From NCBI GenBank assembly GCA_016787525.1, contig JAEUUP010000107.1:1-64000 (forward strand): DNA of 64,000 nt. The letters are read 5' to 3'. Under the pieces are notes generated by a model. That model was given only the letters and a program-made list of their open reading frames with translations. It was not told the origin of the DNA and did no database searches. A program made the position numbers and the translations under genes. Shown one piece after another: positions 8,814 through 18,356 of this stretch; the first letter of the stretch is position 1, and every line of letters starts with the position of its first letter. The stretch comes from Saprospiraceae bacterium. GTDB taxonomy: Bacteria > Bacteroidota > Bacteroidia > Chitinophagales > Saprospiraceae.

Positions 8814-11800
8814 ATGAAAAAAAGATTACTTCTGCTTGTTGTTTTGTTTTCAACAATAAGCATTCATGTTTTTGCACAACAAAAAATATCTGGTACGGTG
8901 ACTTCGAGCGCCGATGGTCAGCCATTACCAGGCGTGTCGGTTGTTGTGAAAGGTACAAAAGCAGGTGCTATCACAGATGAAAATGGTGTATATACTGTAT
9001 CTGCTGCGTCTGACAATACATTAGTATTTTCTTTTGTCGGCTTTACGACACAAGAAGTCAATATTGGCGGCCGTGCTTCTGTTGATATTGCACTCAAAGA
9101 GGATGCTTCTGTATTGAATGAAGTTGTTGTCACAGGCTTAGGCATCACAAAAGAGCAACGTGCGTTAGGGTATGCCAGTTCAACTGTCAAGGCAGATGAA
9201 CTTATACAAGCTGCACCCACCAATTTTGCTACAGCGTTGTATGGTAAAGCGGCTGGCGTACGTATTGCTACTACACCAGGTGGTGCAACGAGTGCTGCGA
9301 ATATTACCATTCGTGGCAATAACTCCATCACAGGTAGAAGCCAACCACTCATTGTCATGGATGGTGTGCCAATTCGTGATGGGGAAGCAACAAATAATGA
9401 CTATTGGGGTGATCAACGATTAAGAGGAACAGGTTTATTGGATATTAATCCAGAAAACATCGAAAGCATTACTGTATTAAAAGGTGCATCAGCAGCAGCT
9501 CTATATGGTTCAGAGGCTGTGAACGGTGTTTTATTGATTACTTCCAAAACAGGTAAAGGTCGCAAAGGCTTAGGTATTGATTTTAGTGCCAACTACGGAG
9601 TGGACAATATTGCCTATTTGCCTCGTTATCAAAATGTTAGAGGTTATGGCTATCCGCTCAACTATAGTAATGGCGGTCAAGATGCGGAAGGTTTCATTTA
9701 CTACGATACAAACAATGACGGTGTCAAAGATACACGTGGCACACTAGCAGCAACAGTCAACTTTGGACCTAAATTCGATGGTAAACCTATTATGGCTTGG
9801 GATGGTGTTGTAAGACCTTATGAAGCACAAGAAGGTGTTTATGAAAACTTGTTCCAACAAGGTCAAAACTCAAACGTCAACCTTTCTGTTTCGCAAGGTA
9901 ATGAGAATGGAAGTGTACGTTTGTCATTGACACGTCAAGACAATAAAATGTTAAGTATTGGTTCAACAAATACAAAAAACATTGCCAATCTTAATACAGT
10001 ATTCAAGTTAGGTGATAAAATTACAACCAACTTAACTGTTAATTATATCAATCAACACACACACAATCGTCCTTACTCGATTGACCGTATGATTAACAAC
10101 TTTACGGGTATGATTGGTCGTTTTGACAATGCGGATTGGTATAAATCAAAATACAAAACGAGTAAAGGCTACCGTTTCGTTACAGGAACAGGTCAAAGTT
10201 TAACTCCTGCTGAAAATTTGATTTACAATGGTTATAAAGCCGACATCTTAGACTATGTTTGGCGTGTTTATGAAAATAACTTAGATGAATACAGCAACCG
10301 TGTTTTGGCAAATATGACCAGTACTTGGCAAATTGCTAAAGGTTTATCACTGCAAGGTCGTCTTTCAACTGACTTCACATCGGAGCGTATCGAAGGTCGT
10401 AACTCAACCGAAGCACCGCTGGCAATCAATCCAAATACAGGTTCATTCAGTTTGAATAACAATCTGTTCTCTTTAGTTTATGGTGATGCTTTGTTGACTT
10501 ATGAAACCCCCATCACATCAGATTTAGATTTCAGAATTATGGGTGGTTACACAGCTTCTAAAGAACTTATCACACGTATTGGTCGTAGTACAAACGGTGG
10601 ACTGAGTACCGAAAACCTATTTGACCTTGCAGCCTCAGTCAATACACCTAATAGTAGCTCAAGCCGCAATTCTTTGATAAAAGATGCAGTACTTGGTACA
10701 GTTAATTTCTCGTTCAAACGCTTTTTGTATTTGGAAGGAACTGTCAGAAGAGACCGTACATCAACAATGAATCCAAATAACAATTCATTTGTGTACCCCT
10801 CAGTAAATGCAGGTTTTGTCTTCACTGATGCATTCAAAATGCCAACTTTCTTTAGCTATGGTAAATTAAGAGCAGCTTGGGGTATTGTGGGTAACTATCC
10901 AGATATTTACAGAGCCAATATTGCATACAACCAAAATACGTTGGGTATTCAGCAAGTAGGAGGTAAATCTGTCCTTTACACTACCATTCCAAGTGGTTTT
11001 GGTAACGACTTTATTCGTCCAGAGCAAAAACGCGAGTTTGAGATAGGCTTAGAAACCAAATTCTTCAATAACCGTGCTGGTTTGGAAATCTCTTACTACA
11101 ATGGTCAAATCGTTGACCAAATTCTGCCTTTGACATTAGCACCAACATCAGGTGCAAACAGCGTATTGACCAATATTGGTACGTTGAGAAATAAGGGTAT
11201 TGAGATTTTGTTGACGACAACACCTATCAAAACCAAAAATTTCTCTTGGGACTTAGACATCAATTATGCAAAAAATACAAACGTTGTTGAAAAACTAGCA
11301 AATGGTGCTACTGAATTGTTACACTCCGACTATGATGGCAATGCAGCACAGTTGAAATCAGTCGTGGGTCAACCTATGGGTGATTTTTATGCACACCCAG
11401 TATTGAAAAATGCAAGTGGTCAACCAATCGTGGTTGATGGTCTTTACAAATTAGATGATAAATTAGTCAAAGTTGGTAATGCAATGCCAAAAGCTATCGG
11501 CGGTTTGACAAATACATTTAACTATAAAGGCCTCAATCTGACAATTTTAACAGACTTCCGCTTTGGTGGTCACATCATGCCAACGGGTATCTACTGGATG
11601 TTGAGTCGTGGTTTGCTCGAAGAAAGTTTGAGAGGTATGGATGCCGAGCATGGTGGTTTACGTTATTACGAGACAACTGTCAATGGTAAACGTGTAGGCG
11701 TTCAAACAACAGGTAATGCAGGTCCTAATGGTGAAAAAGTCTATAACGATGGTATATTAGTGGATGGTGTGACACCAACAGGTGAGAAAAATACCAATAT

Positions 11801-12137
11801 TATTTCACAAGCTGTTTATTTCAACTCAACTTACAACTGGGGTGGTCCTCAGTACAGTAATTCACGTTACGAGTTGTATATAAATGAAAATTCTTATATA
11901 AAACTCAGAGAATTGTCTTTAGGCTATCGTCTGCCAACAAGCATTACACAAAAAATGAAAATGAAAAGCTTGATGGTATCCGTCTATGGTCGCAACTTAA
12001 TGTATTTCTACCGCACCATCAAAGATATGGATGCTGAGCAAACTACCGCAGGTTCAAGATGGTTCCAAAACGTGAACAATGCAGGTGGCAACCCATCTTC
12101 ACGTACAATGGGTGTTATGTTGAGAGCAAGTTTTTAA
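8814..12137 (+). CDS. SusC/RagA-type TonB-dependent outer-membrane transporter
   Basis: A protein of 1107 residues. Signal peptide (1-22, ending HVFA), carboxypeptidase-regulatory-like domain (about 24-105, ISGTVTSSADGQPLPGVSV), TonB box region (LNEVVVTG), plug domain with the SusC signature LKGASAAALYGSEAVNG (about 222-238) and a large beta barrel to the C terminus. With the SusD lipoprotein downstream it should import oligosaccharides across the outer membrane. The iterated word at 10796-10805 encodes PSV in a barrel strand (FVYPSVNAGFVF), a position where SusC proteins often have a similar sequence. Confidence 0.95.
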   Translation: MKKRLLLLVVLFSTISIHVFAQQKISGTVTSSADGQPLPGVSVVVKGTKAGAITDENGVYTVSAASDNTLVFSFVGFTTQEVNIGGRASVDIALKEDASVLNEVVVTGLGITKEQRALGYASSTVKADELIQAAPTNFATALYGKAAGVRIATTPGGATSAANITIRGNNSITGRSQPLIVMDGVPIRDGEATNNDYWGDQRLRGTGLLDINPENIESITVLKGASAAALYGSEAVNGVLLITSKTGKGRKGLGIDFSANYGVDNIAYLPRYQNVRGYGYPLNYSNGGQDAEGFIYYDTNNDGVKDTRGTLAATVNFGPKFDGKPIMAWDGVVRPYEAQEGVYENLFQQGQNSNVNLSVSQGNENGSVRLSLTRQDNKMLSIGSTNTKNIANLNTVFKLGDKITTNLTVNYINQHTHNRPYSIDRMINNFTGMIGRFDNADWYKSKYKTSKGYRFVTGTGQSLTPAENLIYNGYKADILDYVWRVYENNLDEYSNRVLANMTSTWQIAKGLSLQGRLSTDFTSERIEGRNSTEAPLAINPNTGSFSLNNNLFSLVYGDALLTYETPITSDLDFRIMGGYTASKELITRIGRSTNGGLSTENLFDLAASVNTPNSSSSRNSLIKDAVLGTVNFSFKRFLYLEGTVRRDRTSTMNPNNNSFVYPSVNAGFVFTDAFKMPTFFSYGKLRAAWGIVGNYPDIYRANIAYNQNTLGIQQVGGKSVLYTTIPSGFGNDFIRPEQKREFEIGLETKFFNNRAGLEISYYNGQIVDQILPLTLAPTSGANSVLTNIGTLRNKGIEILLTTTPIKTKNFSWDLDINYAKNTNVVEKLANGATELLHSDYDGNAAQLKSVVGQPMGDFYAHPVLKNASGQPIVVDGLYKLDDKLVKVGNAMPKAIGGLTNTFNYKGLNLTILTDFRFGGHIMPTGIYWMLSRGLLEESLRGMDAEHGGLRYYETTVNGKRVGVQTTGNAGPNGEKVYNDGILVDGVTPTGEKNTNIISQAVYFNSTYNWGGPQYSNSRYELYINENSYIKLRELSLGYRLPTSITQKMKMKSLMVSVYGRNLMYFYRTIKDMDAEQTTAGSRWFQNVNNAGGNPSSRTMGVMLRASF

Positions 12138-12261
12138 GCAATGATGAAAAGTAAAACAATGAAATATGGAAAACGATACCCCTCAGTATTTGGGTAAAGT
12201 TTTTCATATTTCATACTGCATCATTCTTATTTCCTTTAATAATTTTCAAAAATTTAAAAAT

Positions 12262-13842
12262 ATGAAAAATAAAATATTAGCGTCATTTGCAGCTTTGTTG
12301 ATGGTTTTTACAGCTTGTCAAAAGTCTGATTTTGAATCAAGCTACGCAGACCCTTCAAAGATTAGTGCAACAACCGTCGAAAAACAATTTACAGGGTTTC
12401 TAAACTCAAATAAAGATTGGGTTTTGCCAGCTTATACCAACTATTTCGTTGTTCTTAGAATCACACTTAATCGCTACAATCAAGCAGTGGGTTGGGCAAA
12501 TAGCTCGCGCCAATATGTGCCAGGTGCAGGTGCTGTCAACGACCGTTGGAACAATTTCTACACTTTTTTAGCACAATTTCGCGAGTTAGAAAAAGTCAAT
12601 GCTTCATTGAGTGCAGATGACCAAGCAGCAAGACGGATTTATATGCTGGCTGCAACCATTTATTTCTATGACCATTCGCAAAGGGTTGTGGACTTACATG
12701 GCGATATTCCATGGTCAGCAGCAGGTAAACTCAGTACAAATGGTGGTGATTATGAGAACTCGTATGCCAAATATGACGGTGCAGAAGCCATTTATACTAA
12801 AATGTTAGATGATTTGAAAGCGTTTTCTGATGAGTTAAACTCAATGACAATCAACGCGGCGATTTTATCAGGTTTTAAAACACAAGATATTATCAATAGA
12901 GGAGATATTACATTGTGGAAACGCTACTGCAACTCACTACGTTTACGTATGTTGACACGTGTGTCTGGTTCTTCTGCCTTCCAAAGTCGCGCAAATTCTG
13001 AAATCGCTACTATCTTGGCAGACCCAACTAAATATCCAATCGTAACTAAAAATGCAGAAAATATCCAAATAAATGTTTACGATATTGCTGCTAATGGTTT
13101 GAATGCCAATGGTTTCAGAACAGGTCTAGAAGATTGGAATGGCAACATCGCTGGTAAAGCAATGATTGACCACATGAAAAAAGGTGCTGACCCACGTTTG
13201 CGCGCTATTTTTGAGCCTGGCACAAAGGACACAGCCAAAACATATCTAGGTTTAGATCCATTGCTCACTGAAAATACACAAGTTACCGCCATTGCAGATG
13301 GTAAACTCTCTATTTACAACCGCTCAACTTTGACACGCAACCAGTATTTCCCTGGCGTTGTCATCAATGCAGCTGAGGTAAGCTTTATTTTGGCAGAATA
13401 TTACACTAAAGCAGGAAAAGATGCCGACGCTAAAACAGCTTATGAAAACGGTATCAAACAATCTATTGAATTCTACTACAATGTTAGAGCCTTGAGCAAT
13501 GACAACACGGCGGGTGCATTGACACCAAGAACAGCCGCTGAAGAAACAGCTTATATTGGTTCAGCAGATGTCAATTGGGCAACAAATACAGATAAAATCA
13601 AACTTATTGCAACACAAAAATGGTTGCACTTCAATGTCGTTCAGGCATACGATAGTTGGGCTGAAATCAGAAGATTGGATTTGCCTAAGTTTGATTTCCA
13701 AGTGGACAATACCGACCCTCAGACTTTGCCGCCTGTTCGTTGGTTATATCCTGCAAGTGAAGGTATCTACAATGCCGACAATTACAACACTGTTAAAGGA
13801 AAGGATAATTTGACAACTCGGATTTTCTGGGACGCAAAGTAG
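12262..13842 (+). CDS. SusD/RagB-like nutrient-binding lipoprotein
   Basis: About 526 residues from ATG 12262, which begins a lipoprotein signal peptide with lipobox FTAC (cysteine near residue 18). An in-frame upstream start at 12166 would add about 32 residues without signal character and is rejected. The helical TPR-like SusD fold is supported by length, by position after SusC and by segments such as AAEVSFILAEYYTKAG and KWLHFNVVQAYDSWAEIRRL near the C terminus. It caps the SusC barrel and captures glycan. The 124-bp gap after SusC holds a copy of the iterated word at 12179-12188. Confidence 0.9.
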   Translation: MKNKILASFAALLMVFTACQKSDFESSYADPSKISATTVEKQFTGFLNSNKDWVLPAYTNYFVVLRITLNRYNQAVGWANSSRQYVPGAGAVNDRWNNFYTFLAQFRELEKVNASLSADDQAARRIYMLAATIYFYDHSQRVVDLHGDIPWSAAGKLSTNGGDYENSYAKYDGAEAIYTKMLDDLKAFSDELNSMTINAAILSGFKTQDIINRGDITLWKRYCNSLRLRMLTRVSGSSAFQSRANSEIATILADPTKYPIVTKNAENIQINVYDIAANGLNANGFRTGLEDWNGNIAGKAMIDHMKKGADPRLRAIFEPGTKDTAKTYLGLDPLLTENTQVTAIADGKLSIYNRSTLTRNQYFPGVVINAAEVSFILAEYYTKAGKDADAKTAYENGIKQSIEFYYNVRALSNDNTAGALTPRTAAEETAYIGSADVNWATNTDKIKLIATQKWLHFNVVQAYDSWAEIRRLDLPKFDFQVDNTDPQTLPPVRWLYPASEGIYNADNYNTVKGKDNLTTRIFWDAK

Positions 13843-13897
13843 TCTTGATTTTTTGAGCTATTTTTTCATACTAAAGAGTTTAAAGCTATTTTTCATT

Positions 13898-13922
13898 GGC
13901 ATAGGCTTTTCTAGCCTATGCC
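13898..13922 (+). terminator. Hairpin after the first SusCD pair
   Basis: GGCATAGGCT (13898-13907) and AGCCTATGCC (13913-13922) form a perfect 10-bp stem with a 5-base loop, followed by ATGTTTTAATT. It lies 56 bp after the SusD stop and probably ends the transcript or makes it leaky. Confidence 0.65.
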
Positions 13923-14012
13923 ATGTTTTAATTAGAAAAAAAACATTTTCAGCGATACATAGATTTACCTATCAAGGCAAATAATGCAGAGTAGTCAAAC
14001 CAACCAAATATA

Positions 14013-14040
14013 TGGCATTAGCTGGCAACAGCTAATGCCA
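14013..14040. repeat. Second hairpin, upstream of the VCBS gene
   Basis: TGGCATTAGCT (14013-14023) and AGCTAATGCCA (14030-14040) pair perfectly around 6 bases. It is a second stable stem in the 257-bp gap between SusD and the VCBS gene. It may be a second terminator or a leader structure. Confidence 0.55.
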
Positions 14041-14099
14041 ACTTTCGTAAGTTTGTCCGTCAAAATTTTGACAAAGCATTCTTAAAACTCTATTAAGTC

Positions 14100-15665
14100 A
14101 TGAGAAACATACACTTTTTTTTAGCAATCATACCCCTCAGTATTTTGGCACTTTCAAGTGTCTTAAAAACTGATAGGACAGCTGAAAAAACAAAGTCTAT
14201 GTATCATAAATCAAAAAATGACTCCGATACAATTATCTTAGGCAGACGACTTGCACTGCAATACTGCCAAAGCTGCCACATTTTTCCCGAACCTGATTTA
14301 TTAGACAAAAAGACTTGGACAAAAAACGTTTTACCCAATATGGGGTTGCGTTTAGGCTTGAAAGATGCTGGCAAAAATCCTTATTCTGACTTAGCCGAAG
14401 AAGATGTAAAAGTATTGAAAGAGTTAGCTATTTACCCCGAAATACCGGTTTTGACCAAAGAAGAGTGGACTGAAATTGTACATTATTACGAGCAATCGGC
14501 CCCCTCAGTATTGATAAGCATAAATGCACAATCATACACAATTTTAAACAATTTACCACAATTTAAACCTCAGTTTTTGACCCTTTTTTCAAAAAAAACA
14601 CCCCAAACAACGCTTTTGAAATTCGACAAAGCAACTTCTCAACTCTATATCGGCGATGCTCAAAATGAACTGTACATCACAGATTCTTCATTCCGATTGA
14701 AAGAAACGTGGCAGATAGCCAGCCCCACAACAGACATTAATTTTGCAAAAGATAAAAAACCTCAATTACTAACCATTGGTACAATCAGACCTTCTGACCA
14801 AAAGCAAGGTCAGTTGACATCGTTGGACACGACCGACAAAAATTATAATATTCAAAACCTACAACGACCTGTGTGTGTAGTCACGAGTGATTTGAATAAA
14901 GATGGTAAAGAAGATCGCATCATCGCTCAATTTGGCAATAATTCAGGTAAATTGTCATGGTTTGATGCGGGCGACTCGCAAAAAGAACACGTTTTGAAAA
15001 CTGTGCCTGGTGCAAGGAGGGTAGAGGTGCATGATATGAATGGAGACAATAAACCCGACATAGTTGCCCTCATGGCTCAGGCTTATGAAGAGGTTGTCAT
15101 TTTTTATAATCAAGGAAGAGGGAAATTTAGGGAAAAAAAAGTGCTGCAATTTCCACCTGTTTACGGAGTCAGTTATTTTGAAATGGTGGATTTTAATAAT
15201 GATGGTGCTTTGGATATTCTCTTGACAAACGGCGATAATTGGGATTATTCGGCCATAAAAAAACCGTATCATGGCGTTCGGATTTATCTGAATGATGGAC
15301 GTGACAATTTTAAAGAGTCATTTTTTTTCTCTCTTTTTGGCACAAGCAAAGCTGTTGCTCGTGATTTCGATAAAGATGGCGATTTAGATATTGCAGTCAC
15401 TGCTTTTTATACCGATTTAGACCAACCAGAACACAGTTTTTTGTATCTGCAAAATGAGGGAAATCTGACATTCACACCATTTTCTACTCCTGAAGCGGCT
15501 TATGGCAAATGGCTCACTATGGAAGTAGGTGATTTCGATAAAGATGGTGATGACGATATTATCTTGGGTTCGTATTTTCACACAGTGGGTGAGATGACTA
15601 AGTTGATATTTCGTGGCGTTGATTTTTTCCCACAGCTATTGGTTTTAAAAAATAATCTAAAATGA
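14100..15665 (+). CDS. Secreted VCBS/FG-GAP repeat protein with heme-type CxxCH
   Basis: A protein of 521 residues with an N-terminal hydrophobic segment (1-22), then a short c-type cytochrome-like region containing one CQSCH heme-binding motif (about residue 58) and a downstream methionine-containing stretch. The C-terminal two thirds carry FG-GAP/VCBS propeller repeats with calcium-loop signatures (DLNKDGKEDR, DMNGDNKPD, DFNNDGALD, DFDKDGDLD, DFDKDGDDD). Such fusions are common near Bacteroidota polysaccharide loci and their role is unsettled; electron transfer or carbohydrate binding has been suggested. It overlaps the sulfatase by 4 bp (ATGA), so the two are translationally coupled. Two copies of the iterated word are inside (14133 read as PLS in the signal peptide, 14501 as PSV). 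Confidence 0.8.
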   Translation: MRNIHFFLAIIPLSILALSSVLKTDRTAEKTKSMYHKSKNDSDTIILGRRLALQYCQSCHIFPEPDLLDKKTWTKNVLPNMGLRLGLKDAGKNPYSDLAEEDVKVLKELAIYPEIPVLTKEEWTEIVHYYEQSAPSVLISINAQSYTILNNLPQFKPQFLTLFSKKTPQTTLLKFDKATSQLYIGDAQNELYITDSSFRLKETWQIASPTTDINFAKDKKPQLLTIGTIRPSDQKQGQLTSLDTTDKNYNIQNLQRPVCVVTSDLNKDGKEDRIIAQFGNNSGKLSWFDAGDSQKEHVLKTVPGARRVEVHDMNGDNKPDIVALMAQAYEEVVIFYNQGRGKFREKKVLQFPPVYGVSYFEMVDFNNDGALDILLTNGDNWDYSAIKKPYHGVRIYLNDGRDNFKESFFFSLFGTSKAVARDFDKDGDLDIAVTAFYTDLDQPEHSFLYLQNEGNLTFTPFSTPEAAYGKWLTMEVGDFDKDGDDDIILGSYFHTVGEMTKLIFRGVDFFPQLLVLKNNLK

Positions 15666-17113
15666 AAAAACTGCTCATTTTGAGACCCCTCAGTATCATA
15701 GCTGTTTTGATGGCTTTTTTACCAAAAAATAAAGAAAATCCACCCAATATCATCTTGATCTTTATGGATGATTTGGGGTATGGTGATTTAAGCTCTTATG
15801 GGGCATTAGATTATCGCACGCCCAATATTGATCGCATGGCTACTGAGGGGGTGCGTTTTACCAATTTTTTATCAGCTCAGGCGGTATGTTCCGCTTCAAG
15901 GGCATCACTTTTGACGGGCTGCTATGCCAATCGAGTCGGCATTACAGGGGCTTTATTTCCTGCTGCTAAAGTCGGTTTGAATCCTGACGAAACAACCATT
16001 CCCGAACTTCTAAAACAAAAAAACTACGCAACAGCGATATTTGGCAAATGGCATTTGGGTGACAATAAAAAATTTTTGCCGCTTCAACAAGGCTTTGACG
16101 AGTATTTTGGTATTCCTTATTCCAACGATATGTGGCCTGTTTGGTACGACGGCAAGCCTGCAACTCCCGACCAAGTTCGGAAATACCAATTCCCCCCGCT
16201 GCCTCTTATTGAAGGCAACGAAAAAGTTGGTGAGGTTAAAACGCTCGAAGACCAAGGTCTTTTGACCAAACGATTTACAGAACGCTCTGTTAATTTCATA
16301 AAAAAGAACAAAAATAAGCCATTTTTCCTCTATTTGGCGCATCCGATGCCCCATGTTCCGATTTATGCCTCGCCTGCATTCAAAGGAAAAAGCAAACAAG
16401 GGCTGTTTGGCGATATGATGATGGAAGTAGATTGGTCAATCGGAGAAATTTTAAAAACATTGAAAGACAATGGTTTAGATAAAAATACGCTTCTTGTTTT
16501 CACAAGCGACAATGGCCCGTGGCTCAATTTTGGTAATCAAGCTGGCTCGTCGGGCGGACTTCGAGAAGGGAAAGGGACAGCTTTTGAAGGCGGTCAACGT
16601 GTACCGTGCATTATGCGTTGGAAAGGTACAGTTCCCGAAGGCTTAGTCTGCAATCAACTGACTTCTACCATTGATATTTTGCCGACACTCGCAGCGGTTT
16701 GTCTTCTAGATTTACCTCAAAAGCCGATTGATGGCATCAATATGCTGCCTATACTGAGGGGGGATATGGATTTTCAACCACGCAAATATTTTTATTATTA
16801 CTACCGAAAAAACGATTTACAAGCCGTCCGACGTGACAATTGGAAATTGGTTTTGCCACATAAAGGGCGGTCGTATCTCGGCAATTTGCCAGGAGATGAA
16901 GGCATTCCAGGGCCTTCACCCGAAGACTTCTCGCACAAACAAGGTTTATACGATCTCCGCCGAGACCCTGCCGAGGCTTATGATGTACAAGAAAAATATC
17001 CCGATATTGTGGCAGAGCTGCTCAAAGTTGCCGAGCAAGCACGCGAAGACTTGGGCGATGATTTGACTCAACGAGAAGGGAAGAATAGGCGACCTGTTGG
17101 ACGAATAGATTAA
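15662..17113 (+). CDS. Secreted sulfatase (formylglycine type)
   Basis: A 483-residue sulfatase with a short hydrophobic N terminus (1-20), metal-binding aspartates in MDDLGYGD (36-37) and the modification signature CSASRASLLTG (76-86). Cys76 would become formylglycine; the third position is Ala rather than the more usual Pro, which the C-x-[PA]-x-R pattern allows. The substrate is probably a sulfated sugar on a glycan imported by the adjacent SusCD, but the subfamily cannot be fixed by eye. An anaerobic or FGE-type maturase is needed and none is in this window. It carries three copies of the iterated word, at 15686 (PLS), 15841 (TEG) and 16752 (LRG). Confidence 0.9.
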   Translation: MKKLLILRPLSIIAVLMAFLPKNKENPPNIILIFMDDLGYGDLSSYGALDYRTPNIDRMATEGVRFTNFLSAQAVCSASRASLLTGCYANRVGITGALFPAAKVGLNPDETTIPELLKQKNYATAIFGKWHLGDNKKFLPLQQGFDEYFGIPYSNDMWPVWYDGKPATPDQVRKYQFPPLPLIEGNEKVGEVKTLEDQGLLTKRFTERSVNFIKKNKNKPFFLYLAHPMPHVPIYASPAFKGKSKQGLFGDMMMEVDWSIGEILKTLKDNGLDKNTLLVFTSDNGPWLNFGNQAGSSGGLREGKGTAFEGGQRVPCIMRWKGTVPEGLVCNQLTSTIDILPTLAAVCLLDLPQKPIDGINMLPILRGDMDFQPRKYFYYYYRKNDLQAVRRDNWKLVLPHKGRSYLGNLPGDEGIPGPSPEDFSHKQGLYDLRRDPAEAYDVQEKYPDIVAELLKVAEQAREDLGDDLTQREGKNRRPVGRID

Positions 17114-17139
17114 TTAGCAGCTCAATAAAATCTCTGCTT

Positions 17140-17907
17140 ATGGATAACAGAATGTGTCTATCTACCTTATTATTCAGCGTGTTTTTGGTAGCTGGCTTTG
17201 CCCAAAAACGGCTTAACAACGATACAAAAGGTATTCTTTACACCAAAGAAAAGGCGTTTGATTTGCGTTTACTAACGCATGGTTGGTCTGCTGATGTTTA
17301 TTGGGGTACATTGAAAACGTATTATCAAACAAATTACTACCGACTTAGTATTGGCAATTTAAATCATTTGAAAGAGACTCGAAACACGACGGATTTCCAA
17401 TCATTGGGTCTGGGCTTTGGACAAAGGAACTATCGTTTTGGCAAGCAAAATTATGTCTGCCCATTACAAGGTGGTTGGGGGACAAAGCATTACTATACTG
17501 AAAAAGCGAATAAAAAAGGGGTTTCTTTAGCGGTTAATTATTCAGGGGGCATTACAGCGGGCTTAGTCATTCCTTATTTTTTGGACATTTCAAACCCTAA
17601 AAAAAAGGGTGTTTCAAATATTATCCGATACACAAAAGAGACGGCGGAGCTTTTTCTTAACCAAGATTTGATAAGAGGAAAAAGTAGTTTTTTTAGAGGT
17701 ATAAAATATATGTCTGTTGTGCCAGGGGTTCATGTACAGACAGGCGTTCATTTGGATTGGGGTGCATTCGATGAGTTTCTGAAAGCCGTAGAGTTCGGGG
17801 TACAACTACAAGTTTTTACAAAAAAAATGCCCCTTATGATAAATGAAGAAAGCCGACCCTATTTTTTAAACCTCTATTTATCGGTACAAGTTGGAAAAAG
17901 AAGTTGA
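17140..17907 (+). CDS. Unknown envelope protein, possible beta barrel
   Basis: A 255-residue protein with a signal peptide (about 1-21, ending GFAQ). The mature part is rich in alternating hydrophobic and aromatic residues and ends VQVGKRS, which suggests an outer-membrane beta-barrel or porin-like protein. I do not recognise a named family with certainty. It follows the sulfatase by 26 bp, so it is probably co-transcribed with the glycan genes. Confidence 0.6.
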   Translation: MDNRMCLSTLLFSVFLVAGFAQKRLNNDTKGILYTKEKAFDLRLLTHGWSADVYWGTLKTYYQTNYYRLSIGNLNHLKETRNTTDFQSLGLGFGQRNYRFGKQNYVCPLQGGWGTKHYYTEKANKKGVSLAVNYSGGITAGLVIPYFLDISNPKKKGVSNIIRYTKETAELFLNQDLIRGKSSFFRGIKYMSVVPGVHVQTGVHLDWGAFDEFLKAVEFGVQLQVFTKKMPLMINEESRPYFLNLYLSVQVGKRS

Positions 17908-17969
17908 CTGTGACCCCCTCAGTATTTTCATAAAAACACCTTATTATTGATCAATTGATAGTCTATTTT

Positions 17970-18353
17970 ATGCGTATTTTACTCAATATCGGCTTTATTA
18001 TCGCCTTCCTGATAGGATACATGGAGTGGGGTGGTGGCAATTCAGCTTTTGTGTTTGAGGCAATGTCTGAAATTTTGTTCAAAAAAAAGAACCTACTCGA
18101 GACCATCACACACCCGATTATTTTAGCAGGGTTGCTGGGGCTATTGACCCTTTTGTATTCGGCTTTCGCCAAAAAGCCCCACAGAATCGCTCAGGTTGTG
18201 GGTATTGTATCGTTAGGTATTGTTATTTTTTTCATCTTTTTAGCAGGTTTATTGTCGTTGAATGTCAAATCTTTAGCCTCAGTAATGCCTTATTTTATCC
18301 TTTGTTTTATCTATTTCACCCGTTTTCACAAGTCTTTTTTCAAAGAAAATTAA
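17970..18353 (+). CDS. Small integral membrane protein, unknown
   Basis: A protein of 127 residues from ATG 17970; an upstream TTG at 17955 is less likely. It has about four hydrophobic helices (about 2-20, 50-65, 75-97, 105-120) and a positively charged tail. No family is recognised. The stop is 3 bp before the GH20 start, so the two are tightly linked. A copy of the iterated word lies at 17915-17924 in the gap before it. Confidence 0.6.
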   Translation: MRILLNIGFIIAFLIGYMEWGGGNSAFVFEAMSEILFKKKNLLETITHPIILAGLLGLLTLLYSAFAKKPHRIAQVVGIVSLGIVIFFIFLAGLLSLNVKSLASVMPYFILCFIYFTRFHKSFFKEN

Positions 18354-18356
18354 AAT

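Noticed and set aside
12166-12261. Longer N terminus for the first SusD
   Set aside because: The extra residues have no signal character, while ATG 12262 begins a proper lipoprotein signal with FTAC.
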